DNA from: CADEED01 sp035995425 | Lineage (GTDB): Bacteria; Pseudomonadota; Gammaproteobacteria; Steroidobacterales; Steroidobacteraceae | Length of the DNA stretch: 64,000 bases | Direction: 5' to 3' | Assembly (NCBI GenBank): GCA_035995425.1 | Contig: DASYKM010000095.1 | Coordinates: 1-64,000 of the forward strand | Shown here: piece after piece, positions 51,651-60,104 of the stretch | How the letters are laid out: the number at the start of each line of letters is the position of its first letter | Position numbering within the stretch: position 1 is the first letter of the stretch | Position numbers and translations under genes: made by a program | Notes under the pieces: model-generated | Database searches by the model: none | The model's input: the letters and a program-made list of their open reading frames with translations, nothing else | Told to the model about the DNA's origin: nothing

Positions 51651-52544
51651 ATGACCGATAAAAAACGAACAGCCGCGCTCGACTGGGAAGACGTGCGTTT
51701 TTTCACCGCGCTGGCGCACCACGGAACGCTGGCCGCGACCGCGCGCGCTCTCAAGGTCACACACGCGACGGTGTCGCGTCGCCTCGCCAGCCTCGAGGCC
51801 TCGCTCGGCCATCCCTTGTTCACGCGCAACGCACGGGGCTTCACGCTGAACGCCGCGGGCGCCTCGGCGCTCGCCGAAGCGGCGCAAATGGAAATGGCGG
51901 CGACCGCGCTCACCGAGAAGCGCAACACGGCGGGCACGGTGTCAGGCTTCGTTCGGGTCACGATCGCGCGCGTGTTCGCCGACGGCTTCGTGGCCGAACA
52001 ACTGGCGCCATTGCTCGCGCAATATCCGGCGCTCGAGGTCGAGCTGATCGCGACGTCGCGAAACTTGAGTCTCGCGCGGCGCGAGGCGGAAATCGCCTTG
52101 CGACTGGCACGGCCGGTCGCCGGTGACCTCGTCGCGAGACGCGTCGCCACTCTCGACTACGGATTTTTCGCCTCGCCCGAATACGCCGCACGCCTCGCCG
52201 GCGGCGAACGCGCGGCATTCATCGCCTTCGATGACGCCAGCGAATACGTTCCGGAAGCCGCGTGGGCCAAGCGCTTTCTCGCCGGCAAGCGCGTGAGCCT
52301 GCGCGCCAACAGCCAGGGCGCGCAGGCGGAAGCGGCCCGGGGCGGCGCGGGCATGGCGTTGCTGCCGGGCCTGCTGGCGCGAGCCCGCCAGGGCCTGGTG
52401 CAAGTGCCGTTCGACGAAACGCCGCCGGCGCGCGAGCTGTGGTTGCTGATGCGCCCGGACGTCGCGCGTCTGGCGCGCGTGCGCGTGGTCGCCGATCATC
52501 TGGTCGCGATGTTCGAGGAATCAATCCAGGGAGTGTGTTCATGA
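51651..52544 (+). CDS. LysR-family transcriptional regulator
   Basis: This 297-residue protein has the N-terminal winged helix (DVRFFTALAHHGTLAATARALKVTHATVSRRLASLEASLGHPLFTRNARG) and a C-terminal periplasmic-binding-protein-like effector domain. No effector can be assigned. It is divergent from the isochorismatase-like gene and overlaps the start of the cupin gene (ATGA), so it leads a three-gene unit with a cupin and an MFS transporter. It may control both its own operon and the divergent hydrolase. Confidence 0.9.
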   Translation: MTDKKRTAALDWEDVRFFTALAHHGTLAATARALKVTHATVSRRLASLEASLGHPLFTRNARGFTLNAAGASALAEAAQMEMAATALTEKRNTAGTVSGFVRVTIARVFADGFVAEQLAPLLAQYPALEVELIATSRNLSLARREAEIALRLARPVAGDLVARRVATLDYGFFASPEYAARLAGGERAAFIAFDDASEYVPEAAWAKRFLAGKRVSLRANSQGAQAEAARGGAGMALLPGLLARARQGLVQVPFDETPPARELWLLMRPDVARLARVRVVADHLVAMFEESIQGVCS

Positions 52545-53005
52545 ATCGCCGCGAAATTTCGTTCCTGTTGCTGGGGCTCGGAGCCGGCGTTGCCGCCACG
52601 GTAGTTGCCGCGGATCTCGCCAGTCCGCCTACGCTTGCCTCTGGTGTGCACGCGTGGGAGTCCTTCCCCGTCGAAAAAACCGCGAGCGGCGAACGCCGCG
52701 CGGTGTTCGACTCCGCCACCGCCACCACCGACCGTCTCGAGACGCACATCACCACTTTGAATGCGGGGGCGGCCCCACACGCCGCGCATCGTCATCCGGA
52801 TGAAGAACTGATATTCGTCCGCGAGGGCCTGATCGAGGCGACCATCAACGGCGTCACGCACCAGGCGCCCGCCGGCTCGGTGATCTTCTATGCCTCCAAC
52901 GATCTGCATGGCATGCGCAATGCCGGTCCGGGTCAGGCGAGCTACTTCGTGCTGCGCTGGACTTCCCCGGGCAAGGAAGGTCCGAAGCCCGGCGGATCCA
53001 AGTGA
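52541..53005 (+). CDS. Secreted or membrane-tethered cupin-domain protein
   Basis: This 154-residue protein starts at an ATG overlapping the LysR stop by four bases. An N-terminal hydrophobic segment (ISFLLLGLGAGVAATVVAA) suggests export or anchoring, preceded by MNRRE. The cupin barrel shows PHAAHRHPDEELIFVREGLIEATING and GSVIFYASNDLHGMRNAG, with the two cupin metal-binding His/Glu sets intact. The function is probably small-molecule or sugar binding or a dioxygenase-like step. It is coupled at its 3' end to the MFS gene, whose GTG start overlaps the stop. Confidence 0.82.
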   Translation: MNRREISFLLLGLGAGVAATVVAADLASPPTLASGVHAWESFPVEKTASGERRAVFDSATATTDRLETHITTLNAGAAPHAAHRHPDEELIFVREGLIEATINGVTHQAPAGSVIFYASNDLHGMRNAGPGQASYFVLRWTSPGKEGPKPGGSK

Positions 53006-54258
53006 TCCAGACCACCGCCAACAACCCGGCGCCGGGCCTCTCCCGGCAGATGTTGTTTCTCATGTGCGCGGCCGCCGCGGTGCTGATGGTCACCATGGGC
53101 ATCCGCCAGTCGCTCGGCCTGTACATCGCGCCGATCACCGCGAGCACCCACGTGGGATACGCCGCCATGAGTTTTGCGCTTGCCGTGGGGCAGCTCATGT
53201 GGGGCGTGGCGCAACCGGTGTTCGGCGCGCTCGCCGACCGCCATGGCCCGAGGCGCGCGCTGATCGTCGGCGCATTCATGTTAGCCGTCGGCGCGGCGCT
53301 CACGCCCTTCGCCACCAACGAATTCGCGCTGTTGATCACCGTCGGTGTCCTCATGGCGGCCGGCGCCGGCGCCGGCAGCTTCGGCGTACTCATCGGCGTG
53401 GTCGCGCAACGCGTGCCCGCCGCGAAGCGCTCTTTCGCATCGGGCTTCGTGAACGCGGGTGGCAGCCTGGGGCAGTTTGTTTTCGCGCCGCTCAATCAAC
53501 TGCTGATCGCCAGCTTCAGCTGGACCGTGGCCATGTGGAGCATGGCCGTCGCCGCGCTCACCACGATTCCACTCGCCAGTCCGCTCCTGCGCGACGCCGC
53601 CGCCGGCAGCAGCGCCGCCAAGACCAGCGGACAACCGGCGGCCAGTGCGCTCACGCTGCGCGAGCAGCTGGCGATCGCCGCGCGCGACAAGAGTTACTGG
53701 TGCCTGCACGCCGGCTTCTTCACCTGCGGCTTCCACATCTCGTTTCTCGTCACCCACCTGCCGGGAGAAGTGCGGCTCTGCAGCCTGCCCGCTTCGGTCG
53801 CGGCGGCGTCGCTCGCCATCATCGGTCTCTCGAATGTCGCGGGCAGCCTGACCGCGGGTTGGGCGGGCAGCGTGATGCGCATGAAATACCTGCTGTTCGC
53901 CATGTACTTCAGCCGCGCCGTGGCGGTCGCCATATACCTGGCCGCGCCCAAGACTTCGCTCACGTTCTATCTGTTCGCCGCGGTGCTGGGCTTCACCTGG
54001 CTCGCCACCGTGCCGCCGACGGCGGGACTCATCGGCAAGTTGTTTGGCGTGCGTTACCTCGCCACGCTGTTCGGGCTCGCCACGTTCACGCACCAGATCG
54101 GCGGATTCTTCGGCGCGTGGCTCGGCGGCAAGGCGCTCACCGCGTTCGGCGACTTCTCGTGGATGTGGTACGCCGACATCGCGCTGGCGCTCGCGGCAGC
54201 GTTCATCAACCTGCCCATCCGCGAGGCGAAGCTGCGGCTGGCGGTGACCCCGGCCTGA
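53002..54258 (+). CDS. MFS transporter
   Basis: This 418-residue inner-membrane protein has about 12 hydrophobic helices and the MFS loop signature GALADRHGPRRALIVG between helices 2 and 3. It resembles the oxalate/formate antiporter and monocarboxylate-like exporters of proteobacteria, but the substrate is unknown. The GTG start at 53002 overlaps the cupin stop (GTGA). The stop is two bases from the left arm of a long palindromic element. The operon LysR-cupin-MFS suggests uptake or export of the same ligand that LysR senses. Confidence 0.88.
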   Translation: MIQTTANNPAPGLSRQMLFLMCAAAAVLMVTMGIRQSLGLYIAPITASTHVGYAAMSFALAVGQLMWGVAQPVFGALADRHGPRRALIVGAFMLAVGAALTPFATNEFALLITVGVLMAAGAGAGSFGVLIGVVAQRVPAAKRSFASGFVNAGGSLGQFVFAPLNQLLIASFSWTVAMWSMAVAALTTIPLASPLLRDAAAGSSAAKTSGQPAASALTLREQLAIAARDKSYWCLHAGFFTCGFHISFLVTHLPGEVRLCSLPASVAAASLAIIGLSNVAGSLTAGWAGSVMRMKYLLFAMYFSRAVAVAIYLAAPKTSLTFYLFAAVLGFTWLATVPPTAGLIGKLFGVRYLATLFGLATFTHQIGGFFGAWLGGKALTAFGDFSWMWYADIALALAAAFINLPIREAKLRLAVTPA

Positions 54259-54260
54259 CA

Positions 54261-54321
54261 CCTGAAAAAGGGGACATTCCTATTTTCCGCCGCGGAAAAT
54301 AGGAATGTCCCCTTTTTCAGG
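54261..54321. repeat. Palindromic repeat element, copy 1 (terminator-like)
   Basis: A perfect 29-bp inverted repeat (54261-54289 and 54293-54321) has a three-base loop CCG. Its outer part is CCTGAAAAAGGGGACATTCC, and the inner part is TATTTTCCG and its complement. It separates the convergent MFS and DUF1501 genes; the DUF1501 stop codon TGA is inside the element. On either strand the RNA forms a GC-rich stem ending in U residues, so it should act as a two-way terminator. A second copy with altered inner sequence lies at 57069. It is likely a REP-type dispersed palindrome; no transposase is in the window. Confidence 0.85.
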
Positions 54322-55579
54322 CGCGCACCAACCCATCCATCGGCCGCGCGTTCGCGCTGTCGGGAAAAACCTTGTTGTCCAGCGCCGTTGCCGACAAGCC
54401 GAGATGATCGCGCAACACGCCCTTCATCACGGTGCGCAGGTCGCGCGTCGGTTTGAGATCGCGATTCTCGAGCAGGTTCGAGCGCGCGAGGCCCGGCCAG
54501 TCGGCGAGCACACGCCCACCGGCCACCGCCCCGCCTAACAGGAAGGCCGCGGCACCGGTGCCATGGTCCGTGCCGCGCGTACCATTGATGGCCGCGGTGC
54601 GGCCGAACTCGGTGGCCACCAGCACCACCGTGTTGCGCCACACGGGTCCGAGCGATTCCTTCAACGCCGCCAGCGCCGCATCGAGGCCACGCAGGCGCAG
54701 CGCAAGCTGGCCCTGCGCGCCCCCTTCGTTGGCATGCGTGTCCCAGCCCGTGGTGTCGAACATCGCCACGCGCGGACCATCGTCGCGCTTGAGAAATCCA
54801 GCCGCGGCACGCGCGGTTTCCACGTAGCGCGCACCGTAGTTGCGCTTCTCTTTCGCGTCGCGCTCCACCGGGGTTGCCGACTTCGCGGACATCGTCAGCG
54901 CGGCCTCGTCACCCGCTGCCTGCGCCTCGCTCGCAATCGCGTCGCTGTCGAGCGCATCGGCAAGCCGCTGCGAGAGCAGCGGATCGCGCGCGTACATGTC
55001 CGTGATGCGCGCCAGTGTTGCATCATCGAGCGCCGCGATCCTGGTCGGCGACCAGGACGCCACTTCCGCCGCGCCACGCATCGCCAGCGGCACATTGGCG
55101 CCGAGGGCCACGCCCGCCTCGCGCGACTTGTTGGCCGGCATCGCCATCAGCGCCCGGTTGATCCAGCCGCTGGTCGAACCCTGCGGCCGCAGCTCACCGC
55201 TTTCGAGCACGTTCTGCGCGTCGAAATGCGAGCGCTCGCGATACGGCGACGCCACGGCATGCAGCACGGCGAGCTCCTTCGCCGCGAAGCTGCGGTGCAG
55301 GAAGGAAAGCGACGGATGCAAGGCGAACGGACCCTCGAGCGGCAGGGCGGCGCCCTCGCCCGATCTCGCCAATGCAATCTGACCGCGCAGGCCGGCGTAC
55401 TCCGGGTCGCCCACGGGAGGCACGGCCGAGAGCCCGTCGAGCGCACCACGCAGCAATACGAACACGAAGCGCGCGTCGGTGGGCGCATTGGCGAAGGCCA
55501 GCCTCGACGCCATGATTGTGCCGGCGCCGGCAAACAAGGAAGTTTCGAGAAACGATCGCCGCGAGAGTTGCTGTTTCAT
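54317..55579 (-). CDS. DUF1501 protein with Tat signal
   Basis: This 420-residue protein begins MKQQLSRRSFLETS, a twin-arginine signal, indicating export of a folded protein. The DUF1501 core includes VFVLLRGALDGLSAVPPVGD, HPSLSFLHRSF, FDTTGWDTHANEGG and ATEFGRTAAINGTRGTDHGTGAAAFLLGGAV, with Asp and His residues of an alkaline-phosphatase-like (sulfatase-type) fold. Its activity has not been established in this family to my knowledge. It starts four bases after the DUF1800 gene, its near-constant partner in many bacteria. Its stop codon is provided by the palindromic element that follows. Confidence 0.88.
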   Translation of the reverse strand: MKQQLSRRSFLETSLFAGAGTIMASRLAFANAPTDARFVFVLLRGALDGLSAVPPVGDPEYAGLRGQIALARSGEGAALPLEGPFALHPSLSFLHRSFAAKELAVLHAVASPYRERSHFDAQNVLESGELRPQGSTSGWINRALMAMPANKSREAGVALGANVPLAMRGAAEVASWSPTRIAALDDATLARITDMYARDPLLSQRLADALDSDAIASEAQAAGDEAALTMSAKSATPVERDAKEKRNYGARYVETARAAAGFLKRDDGPRVAMFDTTGWDTHANEGGAQGQLALRLRGLDAALAALKESLGPVWRNTVVLVATEFGRTAAINGTRGTDHGTGAAAFLLGGAVAGGRVLADWPGLARSNLLENRDLKPTRDLRTVMKGVLRDHLGLSATALDNKVFPDSANARPMDGLVRA

Positions 55580-55583
55580 GTCG

Positions 55584-57026
55584 TCAACGCCTCATGAATT
55601 CGGGGGACGCCAGCAGCAGCGTCAACGCCTGCGCACCGCTCTCGGCGCGCGCAATGGCTTTGGCGGTGTCGTCGCTGAGCGTCGCGCCTAACAACTGTGG
55701 CGCGAGGTCGCGCGCATTGCGCGCATCGCCCATGCGCTGCGCCACCACGTCGGCCCAGGCGACCCGCTTGAGCAGCCCGGAAGATCCGTCCCAGTCGGCG
55801 CTGGTGTCGGGCCAGCCCGCCGGCGAGCCCGGCATGAGATTGCGCTGGCCCAGCGCTTCGAAAGCCTGCAGCGCGCGCCGCTTCTCGCGCAGCGGGATGC
55901 CGAGCGCGCGATAGGCGGAATAGATGTAGTCGGCCGGCGTCTTGAACTTCGCGAGCGGCTGCTCCCACGCCTCGGGGCACTCGATGAGCGCCTTGTATAC
56001 CGTGGGCAGATGAGCTTTCGAATCGAGCCAGGCGCGCGTGATGCGCTCGACGGCCGCCGGTGGCGGGTCGTCGGCGATGAAATGCCGGGCGAGCTTGGTC
56101 GAGATGTGGCGCGCGGTCTCGCGACGCAGGGCGAGATCACGCAGGATGCCTTCGCCCTGCCTGATGCCGTCGTCGCCGTAACTCTTGCCTAACAAGTGCT
56201 TCGAGCCCGGCTCGTGAAAAGCCTCGCGAAAGTGAAATGCGCCCGGCGTGCCATTGTCGAAGGCAAGCTTGGCGAAGCGGCGGCCGTTGTCCTGGCCGCC
56301 GATCGACCAACCGGAGATGGCTTCGGCAAAAGTTGACACATCGGATTGGGTGTAACCACCGTCCACGCCCAGGGTGTGCAGCTCGAGGATCTCGCGCGCG
56401 AGATTCTCGTTGATGCCGGCCTTGCGTCCGTTGCCGCGTTTGCCGGCGAATTTTGCCGCCCGGGAATTGGGGCCCATGGACGCCTGGTTGTCCAGGTACA
56501 GCAGCATGGCCGGATGCTGCTCGACGGCTAACAACAAGTCGGTGAAATGCCCGGTGACGCGCGGACGGATGGCCTCGCGCTCCATGGCTCCGGCAAGTCC
56601 CAGCACCACGACCTTGTCGATCGACACCGCGAAATGATTGGTCCAGAACTGCGTGAGTCGTTCGAGGAACGGCCGGTCGGTGTCGATCGAATGCGAGAAA
56701 CGCGCGAAGGCTTCGTCGATGTACAGCGGGCGGTAGATGGTCGGCAATTTGAGCGCCGTCTTCACGAGGACCTCGTCGTCGCCCGCGCCCGCTTTTTTCT
56801 CCTTTCTCTGGGCGGCGACTTCCTTGCGCAGCTCGATGACCCTGGCCAGCGTTTCCGCCGAGGGCCGCAGACCCTCGCCACTCAGCACCGGAGGGTCGCC
56901 CTTGAGCTGCGTCAACAGCCAGGCGTCTGGATCGGCGCGCAGCGACGGCAGTTCGCCCGGCCGGGCACCGAGGCCGAAACGGTTGGCGGCAATGGCCGCG
57001 GCAGTGTCTTTTCGCGTCGCAGTCAT
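55584..57026 (-). CDS. DUF1800 protein
   Basis: This 480-residue protein begins AIAANRFGLGARPGEL, the typical DUF1800 start. It continues with a long helical region and the conserved RLTQFWTNHFAVS, MLLYLDNQASMGPNSRAA, GINENLAREILELHTLGVDGGYTQSDVSTFAEAISGW and RHISTKLARHFIADDPP. No export signal is apparent, which is usual for this family. It forms a two-gene operon with the DUF1501 gene. The biochemical role is unknown; co-occurrence with an exported DUF1501 protein suggests joint handling of a periplasmic substrate. The promoter should lie in the 42 bp between this start and the second palindromic element. Confidence 0.88.
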   Translation of the reverse strand: MTATRKDTAAAIAANRFGLGARPGELPSLRADPDAWLLTQLKGDPPVLSGEGLRPSAETLARVIELRKEVAAQRKEKKAGAGDDEVLVKTALKLPTIYRPLYIDEAFARFSHSIDTDRPFLERLTQFWTNHFAVSIDKVVVLGLAGAMEREAIRPRVTGHFTDLLLAVEQHPAMLLYLDNQASMGPNSRAAKFAGKRGNGRKAGINENLAREILELHTLGVDGGYTQSDVSTFAEAISGWSIGGQDNGRRFAKLAFDNGTPGAFHFREAFHEPGSKHLLGKSYGDDGIRQGEGILRDLALRRETARHISTKLARHFIADDPPPAAVERITRAWLDSKAHLPTVYKALIECPEAWEQPLAKFKTPADYIYSAYRALGIPLREKRRALQAFEALGQRNLMPGSPAGWPDTSADWDGSSGLLKRVAWADVVAQRMGDARNARDLAPQLLGATLSDDTAKAIARAESGAQALTLLLASPEFMRR

Positions 57027-57068
57027 GGGTTCACTTCAGGCACAACGCGCGGCATCAGGCTGGGTTGA

Positions 57069-57127
57069 CTGAAAAAGGGGACATTCCGGTTTTCGGTCGC
57101 CGAAAACCGGAATGTCCCCTTTTTCAG
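57069..57127. repeat. Palindromic repeat element, copy 2 (terminator-like)
   Basis: A perfect 28-bp inverted repeat (57069-57096 and 57100-57127) has a loop TCG. The outer 19 bases CTGAAAAAGGGGACATTCC match the first copy exactly; the inner part GGTTTTCGG differs but is matched by compensating changes in the other arm. The TGA stop of the redoxin gene is inside the element, as for the first copy. It isolates the redoxin/glycosylase operon from the DUF1800/DUF1501 operon on the same strand. Confidence 0.85.
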
Positions 57128-57867
57128 GGCGCGGCCTTGCTGGTGCGCAGCAGCCCGTCGACCCAGCGGTTCAGCTGCGGCGCAATGGTGGCGGCCTCGA
57201 GCTCATCGCGCACACCTCCGAGCCGGGTCCCCAGCAGGCGGCCTTCGGCATCGAACAGCGCCAATGTCGGGAATGACTTGATGCGCATGCGTTCGACGAA
57301 ATCCCGCGCACCGGCCACGACTCGCCAGCGAAGTTTGTAACGGGCGACGAACTCGCGCGCCTCCGGCGCTTCATCGAAGGTGACGGCGAGGAAATTCATG
57401 TCCGGCCGTGCCGCGGCAAATCCATTGAGTGGACCCACTTCGAGAATGCACGGCTTGCATCGCGCGAAGTAGAAACTCATGAGCGTGGGTTTGCCCTTGA
57501 GAGCCGCGACGCTCACGCTCTTGCCGGCAAGATCGCGCGATCTGAACGGCGGCATCACGCTGACCGGCGGATAGGGTGCGGGACAGGCATTGGCAGCGCG
57601 CCGACGCGCGGTCGCCGTGACGGCAGTCCCATCGACGGCGCGATCGATATCCGCGATGGTTCCAGGTTGGGTCATCGCCGCCGCGAACCCATCGAAGCTC
57701 ACCTTCGCGCAGTCGGGGCCGCGATAGGAAAGATGAACGCTCTCGCCCACGCCACCCAGCGCGCGCCGGAAATCCGCTTCGGTAAACGACCCCGACGCGG
57801 CGGCGAACGCTTGCGCGCTCGAGAGCATCAATAGAACGCAACCTGCAGCCATACGCATGGCGCGCAT
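57124..57867 (-). CDS. Periplasmic TlpA-like redoxin
   Basis: This 247-residue protein has a signal peptide (MAAGCVLLMLSSAQAFA, cut near residue 23) and an N-terminal unknown region of about 80 residues with two cysteines (near DCAKV and NACPAP). A thioredoxin fold follows with the active site FYFARCKPC (Cys137, Cys140) and a cis-Pro in SFPTLALFD. It probably reduces disulfides or cytochrome cysteines in the periplasm. The ATG at 57867 shares a base with the stop of the glycosylase gene (TAATG); other in-frame ATGs follow at 57858 and 57852. The two-cysteine N-terminal region is unusual for TlpA proteins. Confidence 0.8.
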   Translation of the reverse strand: MRAMRMAAGCVLLMLSSAQAFAAASGSFTEADFRRALGGVGESVHLSYRGPDCAKVSFDGFAAAMTQPGTIADIDRAVDGTAVTATARRRAANACPAPYPPVSVMPPFRSRDLAGKSVSVAALKGKPTLMSFYFARCKPCILEVGPLNGFAAARPDMNFLAVTFDEAPEAREFVARYKLRWRVVAGARDFVERMRIKSFPTLALFDAEGRLLGTRLGGVRDELEAATIAPQLNRWVDGLLRTSKAAP

Positions 57868-58442
57868 TATGGCGGAACGCTCATGAAAGGGCTGCCGCGC
57901 TCGATGAAGCGCAACCGCCGATGCAGATCGCGCGACAGTCCGATGCGCGTCGCCACCTGGATCATCGCCGCGCCCGGCATGTTTTCCAGCCACAACGGCC
58001 CGCCCGCGCACAGATCGACGCCCGACAGCTCGCGGCCGATGCCAAGAGCGGCGCACACCCGGCCAGGCCCGCGCGCCAGATCCACGAGCCGCGATGCCGG
58101 GCGGTTCGCGAGCATGAGATCGATGCCGTCGGTCGGCTCCAGCGCGCGGATCAGCACGGCGGCGCCCACGCCCTCCGTTTCGGCGGCCAGGTTCAGCGTG
58201 AGGCAGGTGCCATAGACCATCCGGACATAGGCAACACCGCGCGCTGCGAACAGCGGCGCATTGCTGGTAGTTAGTCCGGGGCGCGCGTAACCGGTGGGAT
58301 CGCCGGGTGGATACGCTTCGGTTTCGACGATGCGCCCGGCGACCCGGCCCGCCGCGGTCGCGTGCACCAGGCGTTTGCCGATCAGAAAGCGCGCCAGCGC
58401 GACGGTGGCGACCGGCAGGACGCGGCGGGAGAGGCGCGGCAT
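57867..58442 (-). CDS. mpg: DNA-3-methyladenine glycosylase (AAG/MPG family)
   Basis: This 191-residue enzyme excises alkylated purines. It has the family motifs ARFLIGKRLV, GRIVETEAYPPGDPTGYARPG (the catalytic Glu of ETEAY), VYGTCLTLNL, AVLIRALEPTDG, GPGRVCAALGI and a C-terminal RIGLSRD. The ATG at 58442 begins MPRLSRRVLP; the longer frame to 58751 is antisense to the cytochrome gene. It is coupled to the redoxin gene by TAATG. It is divergent from the cytochrome c gene, with 70 bp between starts. Confidence 0.88.
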   Translation of the reverse strand: MPRLSRRVLPVATVALARFLIGKRLVHATAAGRVAGRIVETEAYPPGDPTGYARPGLTTSNAPLFAARGVAYVRMVYGTCLTLNLAAETEGVGAAVLIRALEPTDGIDLMLANRPASRLVDLARGPGRVCAALGIGRELSGVDLCAGGPLWLENMPGAAMIQVATRIGLSRDLHRRLRFIERGSPFMSVPP

Positions 58443-58512
58443 GGGACGCGAGTATGGCACTATGCGTACATCCATCCGACGCGCCATTCGATTCAGACAG
58501 GCTAAGGAGAAG

Positions 58513-59574
58513 ATGTTGAAGGGGTTCCTCAGAGTCGCTTTCGCGCCGCTTTGCCTGTCTCTGGTTTTCGGGGCCACGCTCGCCCGCGGCGCCGATCCGG
58601 CGCCCGCGACTCCTCCAGCAGCCGCTGCTGCCGTCGCACCCGCCGCCGGCGCACCCATCGAGCTGCCCGAGTGGCTTTTTCCGGTCGACCCGAATTCGCT
58701 GATAAAGAATCCGCCGCCGGTGAAGCTGGACGACATCGAGCCGCTCGACATTCCCGACAGCGATCAGAAATTCACGCAGGCGCGCATCAACGATCCGTTC
58801 AACGCGCCCGACTGGCATCCGGCCGATCACGTCCCGATGCCCGACATCGTCGCCAAGGGCCGCAAGCCCGCGGTCATGGCCTGCGCCTATTGCCACACAC
58901 CGACCGGTCAGGGACGTCCGGAAAATTCCCCGCTGGCGGGCCTGCCCGAAAGTTATATCAAGGAACAACTGCTCGACATGCGCAGCGGCAAGCGCAAGCC
59001 CAGCGGGCCGGAGGTATATAAACCGGGCTGGGCCATGCACGCGCTGGCGAAAGCCCTGACCGATGCGGAAATCGACGAGAGCGCGAAATATTTCGCGCAG
59101 CAGAAATTGCGTCGTCGTCACTTCGTGGTCGAAAGCCTGCGCATACCGCGCGCCGAGCGGGCGGCGTGGATCTATGAGGAAGTCGGCGGAACCGAGGACC
59201 TCGAAGGTCGCCTGCTGGAAGTCACCACCGAGCTTTCGCGTCACGAACGGCGCGACGATCGCCTGCAATACACCGTCTATGTGCCGCCCGGAAGCCAGGC
59301 ACGCGGCAAGCGGCTCGCGACCACGGCCGAAGGCGAAGAGAAGGGAGTCAAGACACAGGTTTGCGCCACCTGTCACCTGGCCAGCCTGAAAGGCACCGAC
59401 AAGATTCCGCCGATCGCCGGACGATCGCCTACCTACTTGCTGCGCCAGCTGCTCGCGTTCCGCAACGGCACGCGCGTGAACGAGGTTTCGCCGCAGATGG
59501 CGCCGGTCGTGGAGAAGCTCACCCTGTCGGAGATGATCGACCTGGTGTCGTACGTCGGATCGCTATACCCCTGA
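58513..59574 (+). CDS. Exported di-heme cytochrome c (c4-like)
   Basis: This 353-residue protein has a signal peptide cut near ARGA (residue 26) and an alanine/proline-rich spacer. Two heme-binding CxxCH motifs follow: CAYCH at 124-128 and CATCH at 284-288. Each is followed by a cytochrome c-like domain (first: ENSPLAGLPESYIKEQLLDMRSGKR; second: IPPIAGRSPTYLLRQLLAFRNGTR). The tandem is the cytochrome c4 plan with an extra inserted region of about 110 residues between the domains. It likely carries electrons to a terminal oxidase or peroxidase. AAGGAGA lies six bases before the ATG at 58513. It converges on the SRPBCC gene with a 13-bp gap. Confidence 0.87.
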   Translation: MLKGFLRVAFAPLCLSLVFGATLARGADPAPATPPAAAAAVAPAAGAPIELPEWLFPVDPNSLIKNPPPVKLDDIEPLDIPDSDQKFTQARINDPFNAPDWHPADHVPMPDIVAKGRKPAVMACAYCHTPTGQGRPENSPLAGLPESYIKEQLLDMRSGKRKPSGPEVYKPGWAMHALAKALTDAEIDESAKYFAQQKLRRRHFVVESLRIPRAERAAWIYEEVGGTEDLEGRLLEVTTELSRHERRDDRLQYTVYVPPGSQARGKRLATTAEGEEKGVKTQVCATCHLASLKGTDKIPPIAGRSPTYLLRQLLAFRNGTRVNEVSPQMAPVVEKLTLSEMIDLVSYVGSLYP

Positions 59575-59587
59575 GGCTGATTGCAGC

Positions 59588-60085
59588 TCAGCCGCGCGGC
59601 ACGCGTGTGTCACCGCCGGCGAGCGCATGTCCCAGATTGTCGATGAGCGAAATGGTACCGCGTTCGCGGCTGCCGCTGTCCTCGTAGCCGTCGAGAAATG
59701 CGTGCTGCTCGGTGACGATGAGCTTCGTGCCGTTGTCCTTGCCGTGGGCGACGAATTCCACGCTGGCGAGCGACACTGAAATCTTCTTGCCCTGCCAGTA
59801 CATGTCGTAGGTGTAGACCAGGCGCCGCTCGGGCACGACGTCGAAATACAGCGCCTCGAAACGCGACTCCGAGCCGTCGGTGAATTTGCCGATGAGCCGG
59901 TCGCGGCCACCGACGCGCACGTCCATCTCGCGCACCTGCTCGGTCCATTTGTCGGCCGGGCCGTTGAACCAGCGCGCCTTGGCGGCGGGGTCTGTCCATG
60001 CCCTGAACAACACCGCCGGAACGTAGTTGAACGTGCGCTCGATGACGAACGAACTGTGCTTGATGGATCTTGCGTGCGAAGTCAT
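59588..60085 (-). CDS. SRPBCC (AHSA1-type) domain protein
   Basis: This 165-residue protein has the START/AHSA1 pattern: FVIERTFNYVPAVLFRAWTDPAAKARWFNGP, then MDVRVGGRDRLIGKFTDGSESRFEALYFDVVPERRLVYTYDM and a C-terminal NLGHALAGG. These proteins bind hydrophobic ligands or co-act with ArsR regulators. It starts 19 bp after the ArsR gene and is surely cotranscribed, the common ArsR-SRPBCC pairing. The ligand is unknown. Confidence 0.85.
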   Translation of the reverse strand: MTSHARSIKHSSFVIERTFNYVPAVLFRAWTDPAAKARWFNGPADKWTEQVREMDVRVGGRDRLIGKFTDGSESRFEALYFDVVPERRLVYTYDMYWQGKKISVSLASVEFVAHGKDNGTKLIVTEQHAFLDGYEDSGSRERGTISLIDNLGHALAGGDTRVPRG

Positions 60086-60104
60086 GACTTCTCCTTGACC
60101 GTGG

